This document shows, piece after piece, positions 41,739 to 49,679 of a stretch of DNA of 64,000 nt. Position 1 is the stretch's first letter, and each line of letters opens with the position of its first letter. The notes beneath the pieces were generated by a model. The model saw only the letters and a list, made by a program, of their open reading frames with translations, did no database searches and was not told the DNA's origin. The stretch spans positions 1-64,000 of the forward strand of contig JBGUXP010000010.1 of NCBI GenBank assembly GCA_045222295.1, written 5' to 3'. Origin of the DNA: Colimorpha sp045222295. GTDB taxonomy: Bacteria; Bacteroidota; Bacteroidia; Bacteroidales; P3. The translations under genes and the position numbers were made by a program.

Positions 41739-44183
41739 TTAGAATGGATAGTTGATACCGAAATTGGCAACCATGTGTGAGAATTTCCAGTGTGGCGGAC
41801 GCCAGCGGAGACTTTGTTCGTAGCCGGGGTCGTAGAGCGGGATTGCGAAATCGAGGCGCAGGGTAGCGATGGAGATGTTAAGACGAATGCCGATACCTAC
41901 GCCTACTGCTATTTCCTTAAGGATTCTGCCCCATTGGAGGTTTCCGCCGGGATACTGGGAGGAGGGGTTGAGTAGCCATACGTTGCCGAGGTCGGTGAAA
42001 AGGGCTCCTTCGAAGCTTCCGGCAATGGGAAAGCGTTCCTCAAGATTGACGACGAACTGGAGGTCGCCGACGCGCTCAAGCATGTTGTCGCCAGCGTCGT
42101 AGGAACCGGGACCGAGGTGGCGCAGCTGCCAGGCACGCATGGTGGTGGGGCCGCCGCCGAAGAAGCTCTTCTCATAGGGCATGGAGAAGGAGTTGCCATA
42201 AGGAATGCCGACGCCAACGAGGAGTCGTGTGACGAGAGTGTTGCGGGAATGGTGATAGAGGTAGTAGGTGTATTCTGCTCCTGCACGGATATATTGGGCG
42301 AAAGGAACGCCAAAGAACTGGCGCACGTCGATGCTGTCGGATCCGGCATCAATGACTTTGCTGATGCTGGAGAGCAGGTTGCCGGCGCTCTCGACAGAGA
42401 GGTGGAAGAGCGAGAAATTGCGCCGGGTGCCGAAGCGTTGGTTGGAGAAGGAGTAGTCGTAGCGTGCATCCATAATGAAATGACTGCTGTATTGGTATTT
42501 CAGGCGGAGGTCGCTGATGCCGCTGATGCGCTGCTGGAAGTCGTCATCGATGTTGAGGATACGGACGAAGGTGAGTTCAAAGGGTAGCAACTGGTGCTGT
42601 GAGGTGCGGTGGAGGAGGGTGGAGTTGGGATTGTCGCCCGAGCGATAGGTCCAGGTGTAGCCGAAGGAGGTGCTGGCGAGGATGCGCTCGAACCAGTAGC
42701 GGTACTGGTAGCTGCCCCCGAGGTTGACGAGGGTGTGGGGACGGGTGTCCTGAAGCATGAAGAAAGAGGAGAAGGGGTAGGCGACAGGCATGTCGAGAGA
42801 AGCGTCGAGGTTTACCTCGAAAGTGCTGAAGTTGTCATAGAAACTACCGCGACCCCCCTGAAGGATAAATTTGGGGAGTTCGAGGAGGAGGGAGCTCTTC
42901 ACTTTGAGTAGTTCGGCACCGCCGAAGATGTTTTTGTGCTGGTATTCAAGCGAGGTCTCGATGCCGAGGTTGCCACTGGAGAAGAAGTTCGAGGAGCTGT
43001 CTTCGGCTCGGATGGGTGACGCGTTGGTGAGCTCGAGCGAGAGGGTTATTTTCTGCTGGGTGGTGTTGATGAGGCGCACATGGGCGTCGACCAAAGGCAG
43101 GCTGTCGGTCGACGACGGCGATTGGGTGAATTCTATGTTGATGTATTTGAAGTTGCGGAGGTTGAGCAGCGAGTTGTAGGTGTTTTTGATGCTCGATGGG
43201 CGGTAGATTCTTCCCGGGAAGAGCATCATGGCGCGGCAGATAGTAGTGGAATTGATGGTCATCTTCTTGTCGCGTTCCTTGACGAACTGGAAGTCGATAT
43301 CTTTGCCTCGAGGATCCTTGAAAGGGGCGATGGAGGTCTCGAATGTTGACTCGTTGTTTCGCAATCCCGCGGTGCTGTTGGGATAGATGAAGATGTTGTT
43401 GATGTGATAGACGAGGAGATCCCGGCTGTCGACATTAACATCGATGGTGAGGTGCCGGTCTTGGTAGGTTGTATCCACCAAAAAGGTGATGTTCTCCGTA
43501 TTGGCACGGTAGTAGCCTCGTTCTCTCAGGAGCGAGACCAAACGCGTGCGTTCCGCCGAGAGGAGTTCCTGGTCGTAGTAAGTGCCGGCTTTCAGGGATG
43601 AACTTTCTTTCCATCGGGAAAGCAACTTCATTACAGCGTCGCTCTCTGAGTGGTAGTTCACCTCGTCGATGATGAATCGTGGCGTCGCCGTCAGGTGGTA
43701 GCCAATAGCAATTTTCTTGCCTTCAGTTTCGATAGTATCGAATGTGACGGTGGAATTAAAGCAGCCTTTCGAGTGCAGCAGACCCTGCAGTTGTCGGGCA
43801 GTGAGGCGTGCTTTGTCTTCCTCATAAATCACCGGAGCCTCTCCCAGCCGTCGCCAATAGTTGCCCCAGAAGGTACTGTCTGTCGGCTTCGCAATGCTGT
43901 AAATCCACATTCCCACGGGCAGCCACCGGATACCGAACACTTTGGCGTTACGTCGCTGCATGTAGTAGTTGCCTGAGTTCTTCAGAGCCTCTTCCACCTC
44001 CGGAGTTACCTCTTCGCCGTCGGCCATCTCTACGGTTTGTATTGTTTCGTCAAGTCGGTAGCTTCCTTCCGGGATGTAACGGTTGGTATAGCATCCCGTG
44101 GCCAGCAGTGCCAGCGATGTGAGGAGGATAATATGTAAAACTCTATTTTTCAATCGTGGAAAGAATCTTTTCTGTGCTGCCAA
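41739..44183 (-). CDS. tamL: TamL-like outer-membrane Omp85 lipoprotein
   Basis: 814 aa. Lipobox LLATGC near residue 31, which distinguishes TamL from BamA/TamA. POTRA-like domains lie at about 90-400 (GLLHSKGCFNSTVTF; RGYYRANTENITF; FKYINIEFT). The C-terminal Omp85 barrel has PYEKSFFGGGPTTMRAW, close to the conserved surface-antigen motif, and a last strand ending in FGINYPF. It pairs with TamB to build the outer membrane. Its first 41 bp overlap the end of waaA, so the two are translationally linked. A linked tamB is not visible here. Confidence 0.88.
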   Translation of the reverse strand: MAAQKRFFPRLKNRVLHIILLTSLALLATGCYTNRYIPEGSYRLDETIQTVEMADGEEVTPEVEEALKNSGNYYMQRRNAKVFGIRWLPVGMWIYSIAKPTDSTFWGNYWRRLGEAPVIYEEDKARLTARQLQGLLHSKGCFNSTVTFDTIETEGKKIAIGYHLTATPRFIIDEVNYHSESDAVMKLLSRWKESSSLKAGTYYDQELLSAERTRLVSLLRERGYYRANTENITFLVDTTYQDRHLTIDVNVDSRDLLVYHINNIFIYPNSTAGLRNNESTFETSIAPFKDPRGKDIDFQFVKERDKKMTINSTTICRAMMLFPGRIYRPSSIKNTYNSLLNLRNFKYINIEFTQSPSSTDSLPLVDAHVRLINTTQQKITLSLELTNASPIRAEDSSSNFFSSGNLGIETSLEYQHKNIFGGAELLKVKSSLLLELPKFILQGGRGSFYDNFSTFEVNLDASLDMPVAYPFSSFFMLQDTRPHTLVNLGGSYQYRYWFERILASTSFGYTWTYRSGDNPNSTLLHRTSQHQLLPFELTFVRILNIDDDFQQRISGISDLRLKYQYSSHFIMDARYDYSFSNQRFGTRRNFSLFHLSVESAGNLLSSISKVIDAGSDSIDVRQFFGVPFAQYIRAGAEYTYYLYHHSRNTLVTRLLVGVGIPYGNSFSMPYEKSFFGGGPTTMRAWQLRHLGPGSYDAGDNMLERVGDLQFVVNLEERFPIAGSFEGALFTDLGNVWLLNPSSQYPGGNLQWGRILKEIAVGVGIGIRLNISIATLRLDFAIPLYDPGYEQSLRWRPPHWKFSHMVANFGINYPF

Positions 44184-45390
44184 GATTTTTTTGCATATAG
44201 TTGGTGCACTTTTGCGAGGCCTGTTGCAATGCCTCGGGGTGGGTGAGGAGGCGCATGAAGTCGCCTTCCTTCAGGTCGTGCTCGCCCTGTATGCTCCAGC
44301 CACCACCGCAGGCAATGATGTCGCGTGCCTCCTGGAACTTGTGGTAATTGGGACCGAAGAAGACGGGCTTCCCGAAGGTCACTGCTTCAAGAATGTTGTG
44401 GATACCCACGCCGAAGCCACCACCGATGTAGGCTATGTCGGCATAGCGATAGAGTTTGGAAAGAAGCCCTATATTGTCAATGATAAGAACTTTTTGAGTG
44501 GGCAGTGGGCAGTGGGTAGTGGCTAGTTGGGAGTATCTGACGCTATCGGGGAAAATCTGCTCTATCTGCTTGAGGTGCTCCTCGCTGATTACATGAGGGG
44601 CCAGAATGACACGACCAGGGAACCAGTCGCCGTTGGCCTTGCGGACATGTGCTAGCACCTTCTCGTCGGGAGGCCAGGTACTGCCACCGACCAGCACATG
44701 ACCGTCATAACCCTCGAGGAATTTCTCGACCATGGCGTTAGGCTCGGAGGCCACAGCAATCTGATGCACGCGGTCGAAGCGAGTGTCACCAGCCAACGAG
44801 CACTGCTCTATGCCGATACCCTTCAGCAGTCGCAGGCTCTCCTCATTCTGCACGAAAAGGTGGTTGAAGCACTTCTTCAATTGCTTACGGAACCAGCCAC
44901 CGTACCACTTGAAGAAATATTGGTTGGGACGGAAGATGGTAGAGAAGATAAAGGTGGGGATATTGCGGCGCTTAAGCTCTTTTAAGTAGTTGTACCAGAA
45001 TTCGTATTTCACGAAAAAGGCTACGGAGGGCTTGTAAGTATCAAGTAGTCGGCGCACGTTGCCTGGCAGGTCCATCGGCAGATAGATGACAGAGTCCGCC
45101 TGTTTATAGTTCTTTCTCACCTCGTAGCCTGAGGGTGAGAAGAATGTCACTAGTACTCGGTAGTCGGGATGCCGCTGGCGGAAGGTCTCCAGTACCGGGC
45201 GTGCCTGCTCAAACTCTCCCAGACTCGCGGCATGGAACCACGCCACAGGAGTGTCACCCTCTGCATCCCACGCTCCGTCTTTCATTCCCCAGCCTTTCAC
45301 CATCAGCCTCGCGTTCTTGTGTCCGCAGAGGGCCGCGATGCGCACCCCCAGCGTGTAAAACCAAATCCCTATAGTGTAAAGTATCCTCAT
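44143..45390 (-). CDS. waaA: 3-deoxy-D-manno-octulosonic acid transferase
   Basis: 415 aa, GT30, membrane anchored. It adds Kdo to lipid A precursor. Motifs: WFHAASLGEFEQARPVLETF (with the catalytic-type Glu), VTFFSPSGYEV, FFVKYEFWYNYL, VGGSTWPPDE, YIGGGFGVGIHNILEAVTFG. Oddity: between the acceptor-domain LKQIEQIFPDSV and VLIIDNIGLL the protein reads QLATTHCPLPTQ, encoded by a degenerate GGGCAGT repeat (about 44497-44530); nnrD carries the same motif. Overlaps tamL. Confidence 0.94.
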   Translation of the reverse strand: MRILYTIGIWFYTLGVRIAALCGHKNARLMVKGWGMKDGAWDAEGDTPVAWFHAASLGEFEQARPVLETFRQRHPDYRVLVTFFSPSGYEVRKNYKQADSVIYLPMDLPGNVRRLLDTYKPSVAFFVKYEFWYNYLKELKRRNIPTFIFSTIFRPNQYFFKWYGGWFRKQLKKCFNHLFVQNEESLRLLKGIGIEQCSLAGDTRFDRVHQIAVASEPNAMVEKFLEGYDGHVLVGGSTWPPDEKVLAHVRKANGDWFPGRVILAPHVISEEHLKQIEQIFPDSVRYSQLATTHCPLPTQKVLIIDNIGLLSKLYRYADIAYIGGGFGVGIHNILEAVTFGKPVFFGPNYHKFQEARDIIACGGGWSIQGEHDLKEGDFMRLLTHPEALQQASQKCTNYMQKNLGSTEKILSTIEK

Positions 45391-45410
45391 TTGTCTTATC
45401 TTCTTATCTC

Positions 45411-46235
45411 CTAGTAATAGTAATAGTCATACGATGTCTTTCCTGTGAAGGGGAACATCCACGACAGTTTTATGCCGCCCATCAGGTCGAAGTAGCGATT
45501 GTTGTCTTTGCCGTTTAGCCCCATCACTTTGTCGATGGTGTAGGGTCGTGTCGACCAGCTCCAGCACTGGCTCAGGTCGAACGTTACCTTGAAGTTTACA
45601 TACGTCGAGCGGTTGCTCATGTATATAAACCCGATACTCTCGGTCAGTATTGCACCGTTGCGCAGGTGGTCGTAGAGCGGCATCATCTTGTCGTTCAGCT
45701 GCGGTACCTCGCCCTCTTTCAAGTCTTGGGTGTGTACCGTCTTTTGCATAAACCATCCGGCACTTAGTTTCAGCAGTATGCCCGAATCGGGATTTTTGTG
45801 GAACAGGGGGATGATTTTGCCGATGCCCGGACGTACGGCGAAGCCGCGGTTGTAGAGGGTCACTGCGCCATCGTTGCCGTCTACCCCCATGAGGTATCCC
45901 TGGCTTGTGTAGATGTCGCCCATGCGCTCCATGCGCCATGTTAGGTTGTTGCTGTTGTAGCCGAACCACAGGTCACCATCCACGGACACCATCCAGTTGC
46001 TCTTCGTCTTGTAGTCCCATTCCAGTGCGAAATTTAGATAAGGGCCGTCGTACAGGTCTTTCATGTTGCCGTCAGTCATGCCGCTGCTCGTGCTGCCCGA
46101 GAGGGGAGCCATCGCTCCGAAGGAAAATCCCACAATATGGCATTGCAGTGTGTCGATGCCGTGTTTCTCCTGGCTTCGCACCAGGGTGGGTATCAGTATT
46201 GTTATTGTTATAATCGTCCAAATTTTATTTCTCAT
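45411..46235 (-). CDS. Predicted outer-membrane beta-barrel protein, unknown role
   Basis: 274 aa with a signal peptide (WTIITITILIPTLVRSQ). The mature part alternates hydrophobic and polar residues in strands with aromatic girdles (LNFALEWDYKTKSNWMVSVD; STYVNFKVTFDLSQCWSW; YFDLMGGIKLSWMFPF), and ends with four tyrosines. This fits a small outer-membrane barrel. No family recognised. It lies 20 bp upstream of waaA in the same direction, so envelope biogenesis is plausible. Confidence 0.78.
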   Translation of the reverse strand: MRNKIWTIITITILIPTLVRSQEKHGIDTLQCHIVGFSFGAMAPLSGSTSSGMTDGNMKDLYDGPYLNFALEWDYKTKSNWMVSVDGDLWFGYNSNNLTWRMERMGDIYTSQGYLMGVDGNDGAVTLYNRGFAVRPGIGKIIPLFHKNPDSGILLKLSAGWFMQKTVHTQDLKEGEVPQLNDKMMPLYDHLRNGAILTESIGFIYMSNRSTYVNFKVTFDLSQCWSWSTRPYTIDKVMGLNGKDNNRYFDLMGGIKLSWMFPFTGKTSYDYYYY

Positions 46236-46250
46236 TTCAAAAAAAGTTCG

Positions 46251-46258
46251 TATTTTTG
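46251..46258 (+). promoter_or_regulatory. -7 box of proS
   Basis: TATTTTTG followed by CAATTCG, 67 bp before the proS ATG. It lies in the divergent gap with the OMP gene. Confidence 0.7.
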
Positions 46259-46325
46259 CAATTCGTTTACTGAAACGATAAACCCTATAATTTATTGTAC
46301 AATAGTATAAAAAAATATATAGTTA

Positions 46326-47798
46326 ATGGCAAAAGATTTTCCCAAACGTTCTGAAAACTATTCCGAATGGTATAACGAGCTCGTTGTACGTGCCGACCTC
46401 GCCGAACAGAGTGCTGTCCGCGGCTGCATGGTTATCAAACCCTACGGCTATGCCATCTGGGAGAAGATGCAGCATGAGCTCGACCGCATGTTTAAAGAGA
46501 CCGGTCACCAGAATGCCTATTTCCCTTTGTTTATTCCTAAGAGTTTCCTCAGCCGTGAGGCCGAGCATGTCGAAGGCTTCGCCAAGGAGTGTGCTGTGGT
46601 GACGCACCACCGCCTCATGAACGACCCCAACGGCAACGGTGTTGTCGTCGACCCCGCCGCCAAGCTCGAAGAAGAACTCATCGTTCGTCCCACCTCCGAG
46701 ACCATCATCTGGAGCACTTATAAGAACTGGATCAAGTCCTACCGCGACCTGCCCATCCTCTGCAACCAGTGGGCCAACGTCGTCCGCTGGGAGATGCGCA
46801 CCCGCATGTTCCTCCGCACCGCCGAGTTCCTCTGGCAGGAAGGCCACACCGCCCATGCCACCCACGAGGAGGCTGAAGCTGAAGCTCGCAAGATGCTCGA
46901 TGTTTATGGCGACTTCGTGGAGAACTACATGGCTGTTCCCGTCATCAAGGGCCATAAGAGCCCCAACGAGCGCTTCGCTGGTGCCCTCGATACCCTCTGC
47001 ATCGAGGCTATGATGCAGGACGGCAAGGCCCTCCAAGCCGGTACCAGCCACTTCTTGGGTCAGAATTTTGCCAAAGCTTTCGAGGTGCAGTTCCTCAACA
47101 AGCAGAACCAGCTCGAGTATGTCTGGGCTACCTCCTGGGGTGTCAGTACCCGACTCATGGGTGCCCTCATCATGACCCACTCCGACGACAACGGCCTTGT
47201 GCTGCCGCCGCGTCTGGCTCCCATCCATGTGGCCATTGTTCCTATTTGCAAGAGCGACGAGCAGCAGCGCCAGCTCGACGAGCATATCGCCCCGATTATC
47301 AAGGCTCTCGAGGCCAAGGGACTCGTGGTGAAATATGACAACCGCCCCGAGTACAAGCCGGGTTGGAAGTTTAATGAGTATGAGTTCAAGGGCGTTCCTG
47401 TGCGTCTGGCTATTGGTCCCCGTGATTTGGAGAACGGCACTTGTGAGGTCTGCCGTCGCGACACGCTGGAGAAAATCACCATGCCTATCGAGGGTATCGC
47501 TGACCATGTCTACGAGCTCATGGAGACCATCCAGGCCAACCTCTTCAAGAAAGCCGCCGATTTCCGCGCCAGCATGACCCGCAAGGTCGACACCTGGGAG
47601 GAGTTCAAGAGCGAAATCGAGAAGAACGGATTCCTCCTCTGCCACTGGGACGGCACTCCCGAGACCGAGGAACGCATCAAGGAGGAGACCAAGGCCACCA
47701 TCCGCTGCATCCCCTACGATGCTCCCGACGAGGAAGGCAAGTGCATCTACAGCGGCAAGCCCAGCCACCGCCGTGTGGTCTTCGCCCGTAGCTACTAA
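46326..47798 (+). CDS. proS: Prolyl-tRNA synthetase, archaeal/eukaryote-like type
   Basis: 490 aa, class II. Motif 2 RWEMRTRMFLRTAEFLWQEG, YFPLFIPKSFL, RPTSETIIW, and motif 3 GALIMTHSDDNGLVLPPRLA are present. There is no INS editing insertion, and the zinc-like C-terminal domain ends in Tyr (RSY), marking the archaeal/eukaryote-like form found in many Bacteroidetes. It charges tRNA-Pro. Single gene with own -7 box and terminator. Confidence 0.96.
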   Translation: MAKDFPKRSENYSEWYNELVVRADLAEQSAVRGCMVIKPYGYAIWEKMQHELDRMFKETGHQNAYFPLFIPKSFLSREAEHVEGFAKECAVVTHHRLMNDPNGNGVVVDPAAKLEEELIVRPTSETIIWSTYKNWIKSYRDLPILCNQWANVVRWEMRTRMFLRTAEFLWQEGHTAHATHEEAEAEARKMLDVYGDFVENYMAVPVIKGHKSPNERFAGALDTLCIEAMMQDGKALQAGTSHFLGQNFAKAFEVQFLNKQNQLEYVWATSWGVSTRLMGALIMTHSDDNGLVLPPRLAPIHVAIVPICKSDEQQRQLDEHIAPIIKALEAKGLVVKYDNRPEYKPGWKFNEYEFKGVPVRLAIGPRDLENGTCEVCRRDTLEKITMPIEGIADHVYELMETIQANLFKKAADFRASMTRKVDTWEEFKSEIEKNGFLLCHWDGTPETEERIKEETKATIRCIPYDAPDEEGKCIYSGKPSHRRVVFARSY

Positions 47799-47842
47799 TA
47801 TTTGACTGTCGGTATCCTGCCGGCCACCAGACAATTCTCTTC

Positions 47843-47873
47843 AAGCCACCCCTTTCTCGGGTGGCTTTTTCTT
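47843..47873 (+). terminator. Intrinsic terminator of proS
   Basis: Stem AAGCCACCC/GGGTGGCTT with CTTTCTC loop and TTTTTC tail, 45 bp past the stop. Confidence 0.9.
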
Positions 47874-47911
47874 GCCCCTTTCATGAGGTCAAGAACCAAC
47901 CAAAAGCGGAC

Positions 47912-47960
47912 CAACTCCTACTGTGGTAGGAGTTGGTTAGGAGTTGGTAAGGACTTGGTA
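47912..47960. repeat. Hairpin plus GGAGTTGGTAA tandem repeat, copy 2
   Basis: CAACTCCTA/TAGGAGTTG hairpin and following GGAGTTGGTAA units, almost identical to 16822-16872. More diverged units (GGTAACTGG, GGTAGTTGG) continue to about 47995. Confidence 0.85.
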
Positions 47961-48006
47961 ACTGGTTATCAGGTAGTTGGTGGCTAGGTGGTGTTTGGTG
48001 TGTGTA

Positions 48007-48043
48007 AAAATATATCCCATTGGTTATCAGTGGGATATATTTT
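48007..48043 (-). terminator. Terminator downstream of mtaB
   Basis: A 13-bp perfect stem AAAATATATCCCA/TGGGATATATTTT with an 11-nt loop; on the minus strand it is followed by TTACAC after a T-rich arm. It is AT-rich, so it is less certain than the GC-rich ones. Confidence 0.6.
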
Positions 48044-48071
48044 ACGAAAAATCTACGTTTTGAGGGGTGAG

Positions 48072-48129
48072 GACACACTCCTCAGGCATGTGCAAAGCGC
48101 CTGCCTGATCCCCTATCTTAGGGGAGCGG
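48072..48129 (+). repeat. Palindromic repeat element, copy B (abuts the mtaB stop codon)
   Basis: GACACACTCCTCAGGC, a GGCATGTG...GCGCCTGCC part, then CCCCTATCTTAGGGG and AGCGG. It ends 2 bp from the mtaB stop codon (48132-48134). Confidence 0.88.
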
Positions 48130-48131
48130 TT

Positions 48132-49451
48132 TTATTCGCGGACGATATTTTCGAGGCGGATTTCTTCCTCAGTGACGCTGTTGACGAGGGAGGGGTCGTA
48201 TGGGCGGGAGAGGCGGATGTAGTTGTCGGTCCAACCCTGCATGGTGACACACTCCTCAGTCAGACGTTTCGCGCCTGCCAGCTCCCCTAATTTTGCTCCA
48301 CTGCGGCCGTAGGCCATCTCTCCTTCGGAGCTAGGCAAAGGGGAGCGGTTGGATTGCTGCTGATGATGCAATGAGCTTTCCCAAAGGACGGGGCGGGTCT
48401 TTCCGAGTTGGCTGGCGATGAATTCTTTATGTTTTTTCTCGCTGAGTTCAAGGAGGCGGGCGGTGTGTTCGTGGCGGACGGGGATGGGAATCTTCTCACC
48501 GAGCTTCAGTGCGGCGGTGCCGGGACGGTCGCTGTAGGTGAAGACGTGGAGGTAGGAGATGGGGAGTGAATCGATGAAACTGAGTACTTTGCTGAATTCT
48601 TCTTCGTTTTCGCCATTGAAACCGGCCATCACGTCGGCGGCGATGCAGGCATCGGGCATCACCTCTTTGATTTTCTCTAGTTTAGAAGCGTATAGGGCGG
48701 TATCATAGCGGCGGTGCATGAGTTGGAGCACATGGTCGGAGCCGGCTTGCAAGGGGATGTGGAAGTGGGGGAGGAAGGCGCGGCTATGGGCCACGAAGTC
48801 GATGATATCGTCGGTGAGTAGGTTGGGCTCGATGCTTGAGATTCTGTATCTTAAGATGCCTTCAATTTGGTCGAGGCCGCGGAGGAGGTCCAGGAATGGT
48901 TCGTTTGTGCCGACAGGATGCTGGCGGTTCTGCTGTCCGAAGGTACCAGTGTTCACCCCCGTGAGTATCACCTCTTTGGCTCCCGTGTCGGCGATGCGAC
49001 GGGCGGCGCAGAGGGTTTCCTCGATGGAGGCCGAGCGTGAGCGGCCGCGGGCGTAAGGGATGGCGCAGTAGGTGCAGAAGTAGTCGCAGCCGTCTTGTAT
49101 TTTAAAGAATACGCGCGTACGGTCGTCTCCGGAGTAGGAGAGGAGGCGTTTACTGTCGTTTCCGAGCACTTGGGTCACGCCAGGCATCTTGCCGATTTCC
49201 TCGGCGGCTACTTGGGCGAAGCAGCCCATGACGACAATCTGGGCGTCGGGATTCTGGCGATGGGCTTGTCGGATGGCATTGCGGCATTTCTTCTCGGCTA
49301 CGGCGGTGACGGTGCAGGTGTTGATGAGGTAGAGGTCGGCTGTGCTGTGGAAATCAACGATGGTGTTGCCTTCCTCAGCGAGGCGGCGCAAGAGATCTGA
49401 GGTCTCGGCGAAGTTGAGTTTGCATCCGAGGGTGTGTGCGGCAATTTTCAT
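48132..49451 (-). CDS. mtaB: tRNA (t6A37) methylthiotransferase MtaB, with an in-frame repeat insertion
   Basis: 439 aa radical-SAM enzyme. It converts t6A37 to ms2t6A in tRNA. The UPF0004 domain starts AAHTLGCKLNFAETSDLLRR; the radical-SAM cluster is DGCDYFCTYCAIPYARGRSR; VILTGVNTGTFG and HIPLQAGSDHVLQLMHRRY follow. The C-terminal TRAM domain is interrupted: between RPVLWES and MQGWTDNYIRLSRPYD lies roughly 40 residues (SNRSPLPSSEGEM...LTEECV) encoded by the palindromic element at 48246-48348. The core catalytic domain is intact, so the enzyme may still work, with altered tRNA binding. Confidence 0.93.
   Translation of the reverse strand: MKIAAHTLGCKLNFAETSDLLRRLAEEGNTIVDFHSTADLYLINTCTVTAVAEKKCRNAIRQAHRQNPDAQIVVMGCFAQVAAEEIGKMPGVTQVLGNDSKRLLSYSGDDRTRVFFKIQDGCDYFCTYCAIPYARGRSRSASIEETLCAARRIADTGAKEVILTGVNTGTFGQQNRQHPVGTNEPFLDLLRGLDQIEGILRYRISSIEPNLLTDDIIDFVAHSRAFLPHFHIPLQAGSDHVLQLMHRRYDTALYASKLEKIKEVMPDACIAADVMAGFNGENEEEFSKVLSFIDSLPISYLHVFTYSDRPGTAALKLGEKIPIPVRHEHTARLLELSEKKHKEFIASQLGKTRPVLWESSLHHQQQSNRSPLPSSEGEMAYGRSGAKLGELAGAKRLTEECVTMQGWTDNYIRLSRPYDPSLVNSVTEEEIRLENIVRE
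48246..48348 (+). repeat. Palindromic repeat element, copy C (inside mtaB)
   Basis: GACACACTCCTCAGTC, TTTCGCGCCTGCC, then CTCCCCTAA. Unlike the other copies, its two palindrome arms are separated by about 45 bp containing a second hairpin (TTTTGCTCC...GGAGCTAGGCAAA), before AAGGGGAGCGG. It is antisense to mtaB but keeps its frame open. Confidence 0.85.
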
Positions 49452-49511
49452 ATAAAATGTTAAATTGTTCTTTTTTTATCGAAAAAATTTTGTCAGTTCA
49501 AAAAAAGGTTG

Positions 49512-49519
49512 TATCTTTG
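49512..49519 (+). promoter_or_regulatory. Promoter box of a gene-less transcription unit
   Basis: TATCTTTG followed by CACTCG. No coding gene lies between it and the terminator at 49630-49660. Confidence 0.65.
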
Positions 49520-49525
49520 CACTCG

Positions 49526-49660
49526 TCTTTGAAAACGTGAAAGCGTTGGAAAAGGTTGATAATTAAGGGAAAAGGTTTCCAGAATACCTTCTAAATTTTG
49601 GATTTTGTAATAGTGTTTAATGGAGGAAACGCCCCGCTGTCTTGCGGGGCGCTTCTTTTT
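49526..49660 (+). ncRNA. Candidate small RNA, about 130 nt
   Basis: Bounded by a consensus -7 box (49512-49519) and a GC-rich hairpin CGCCCCGC/GCGGGGCG (49630-49651) followed by CTTCTTTTTTT, which favours plus-strand termination. No start codon with a sensible frame lies within. GGAAAAGGTT occurs twice and AAGG/CCTT pairing is possible inside. Family unknown; 6S-like or a trans-acting sRNA are possibilities. Alternatively the hairpin may serve the convergent MORN gene, but its T-run is on the plus side. Confidence 0.5.
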
Positions 49661-49679
49661 TTATCACTATTGGGAATGT

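Noticed and set aside
46323..47834. 503-aa minus-strand frame opposite proS
   Set aside because: Shadow of a clear aminoacyl-tRNA synthetase gene.
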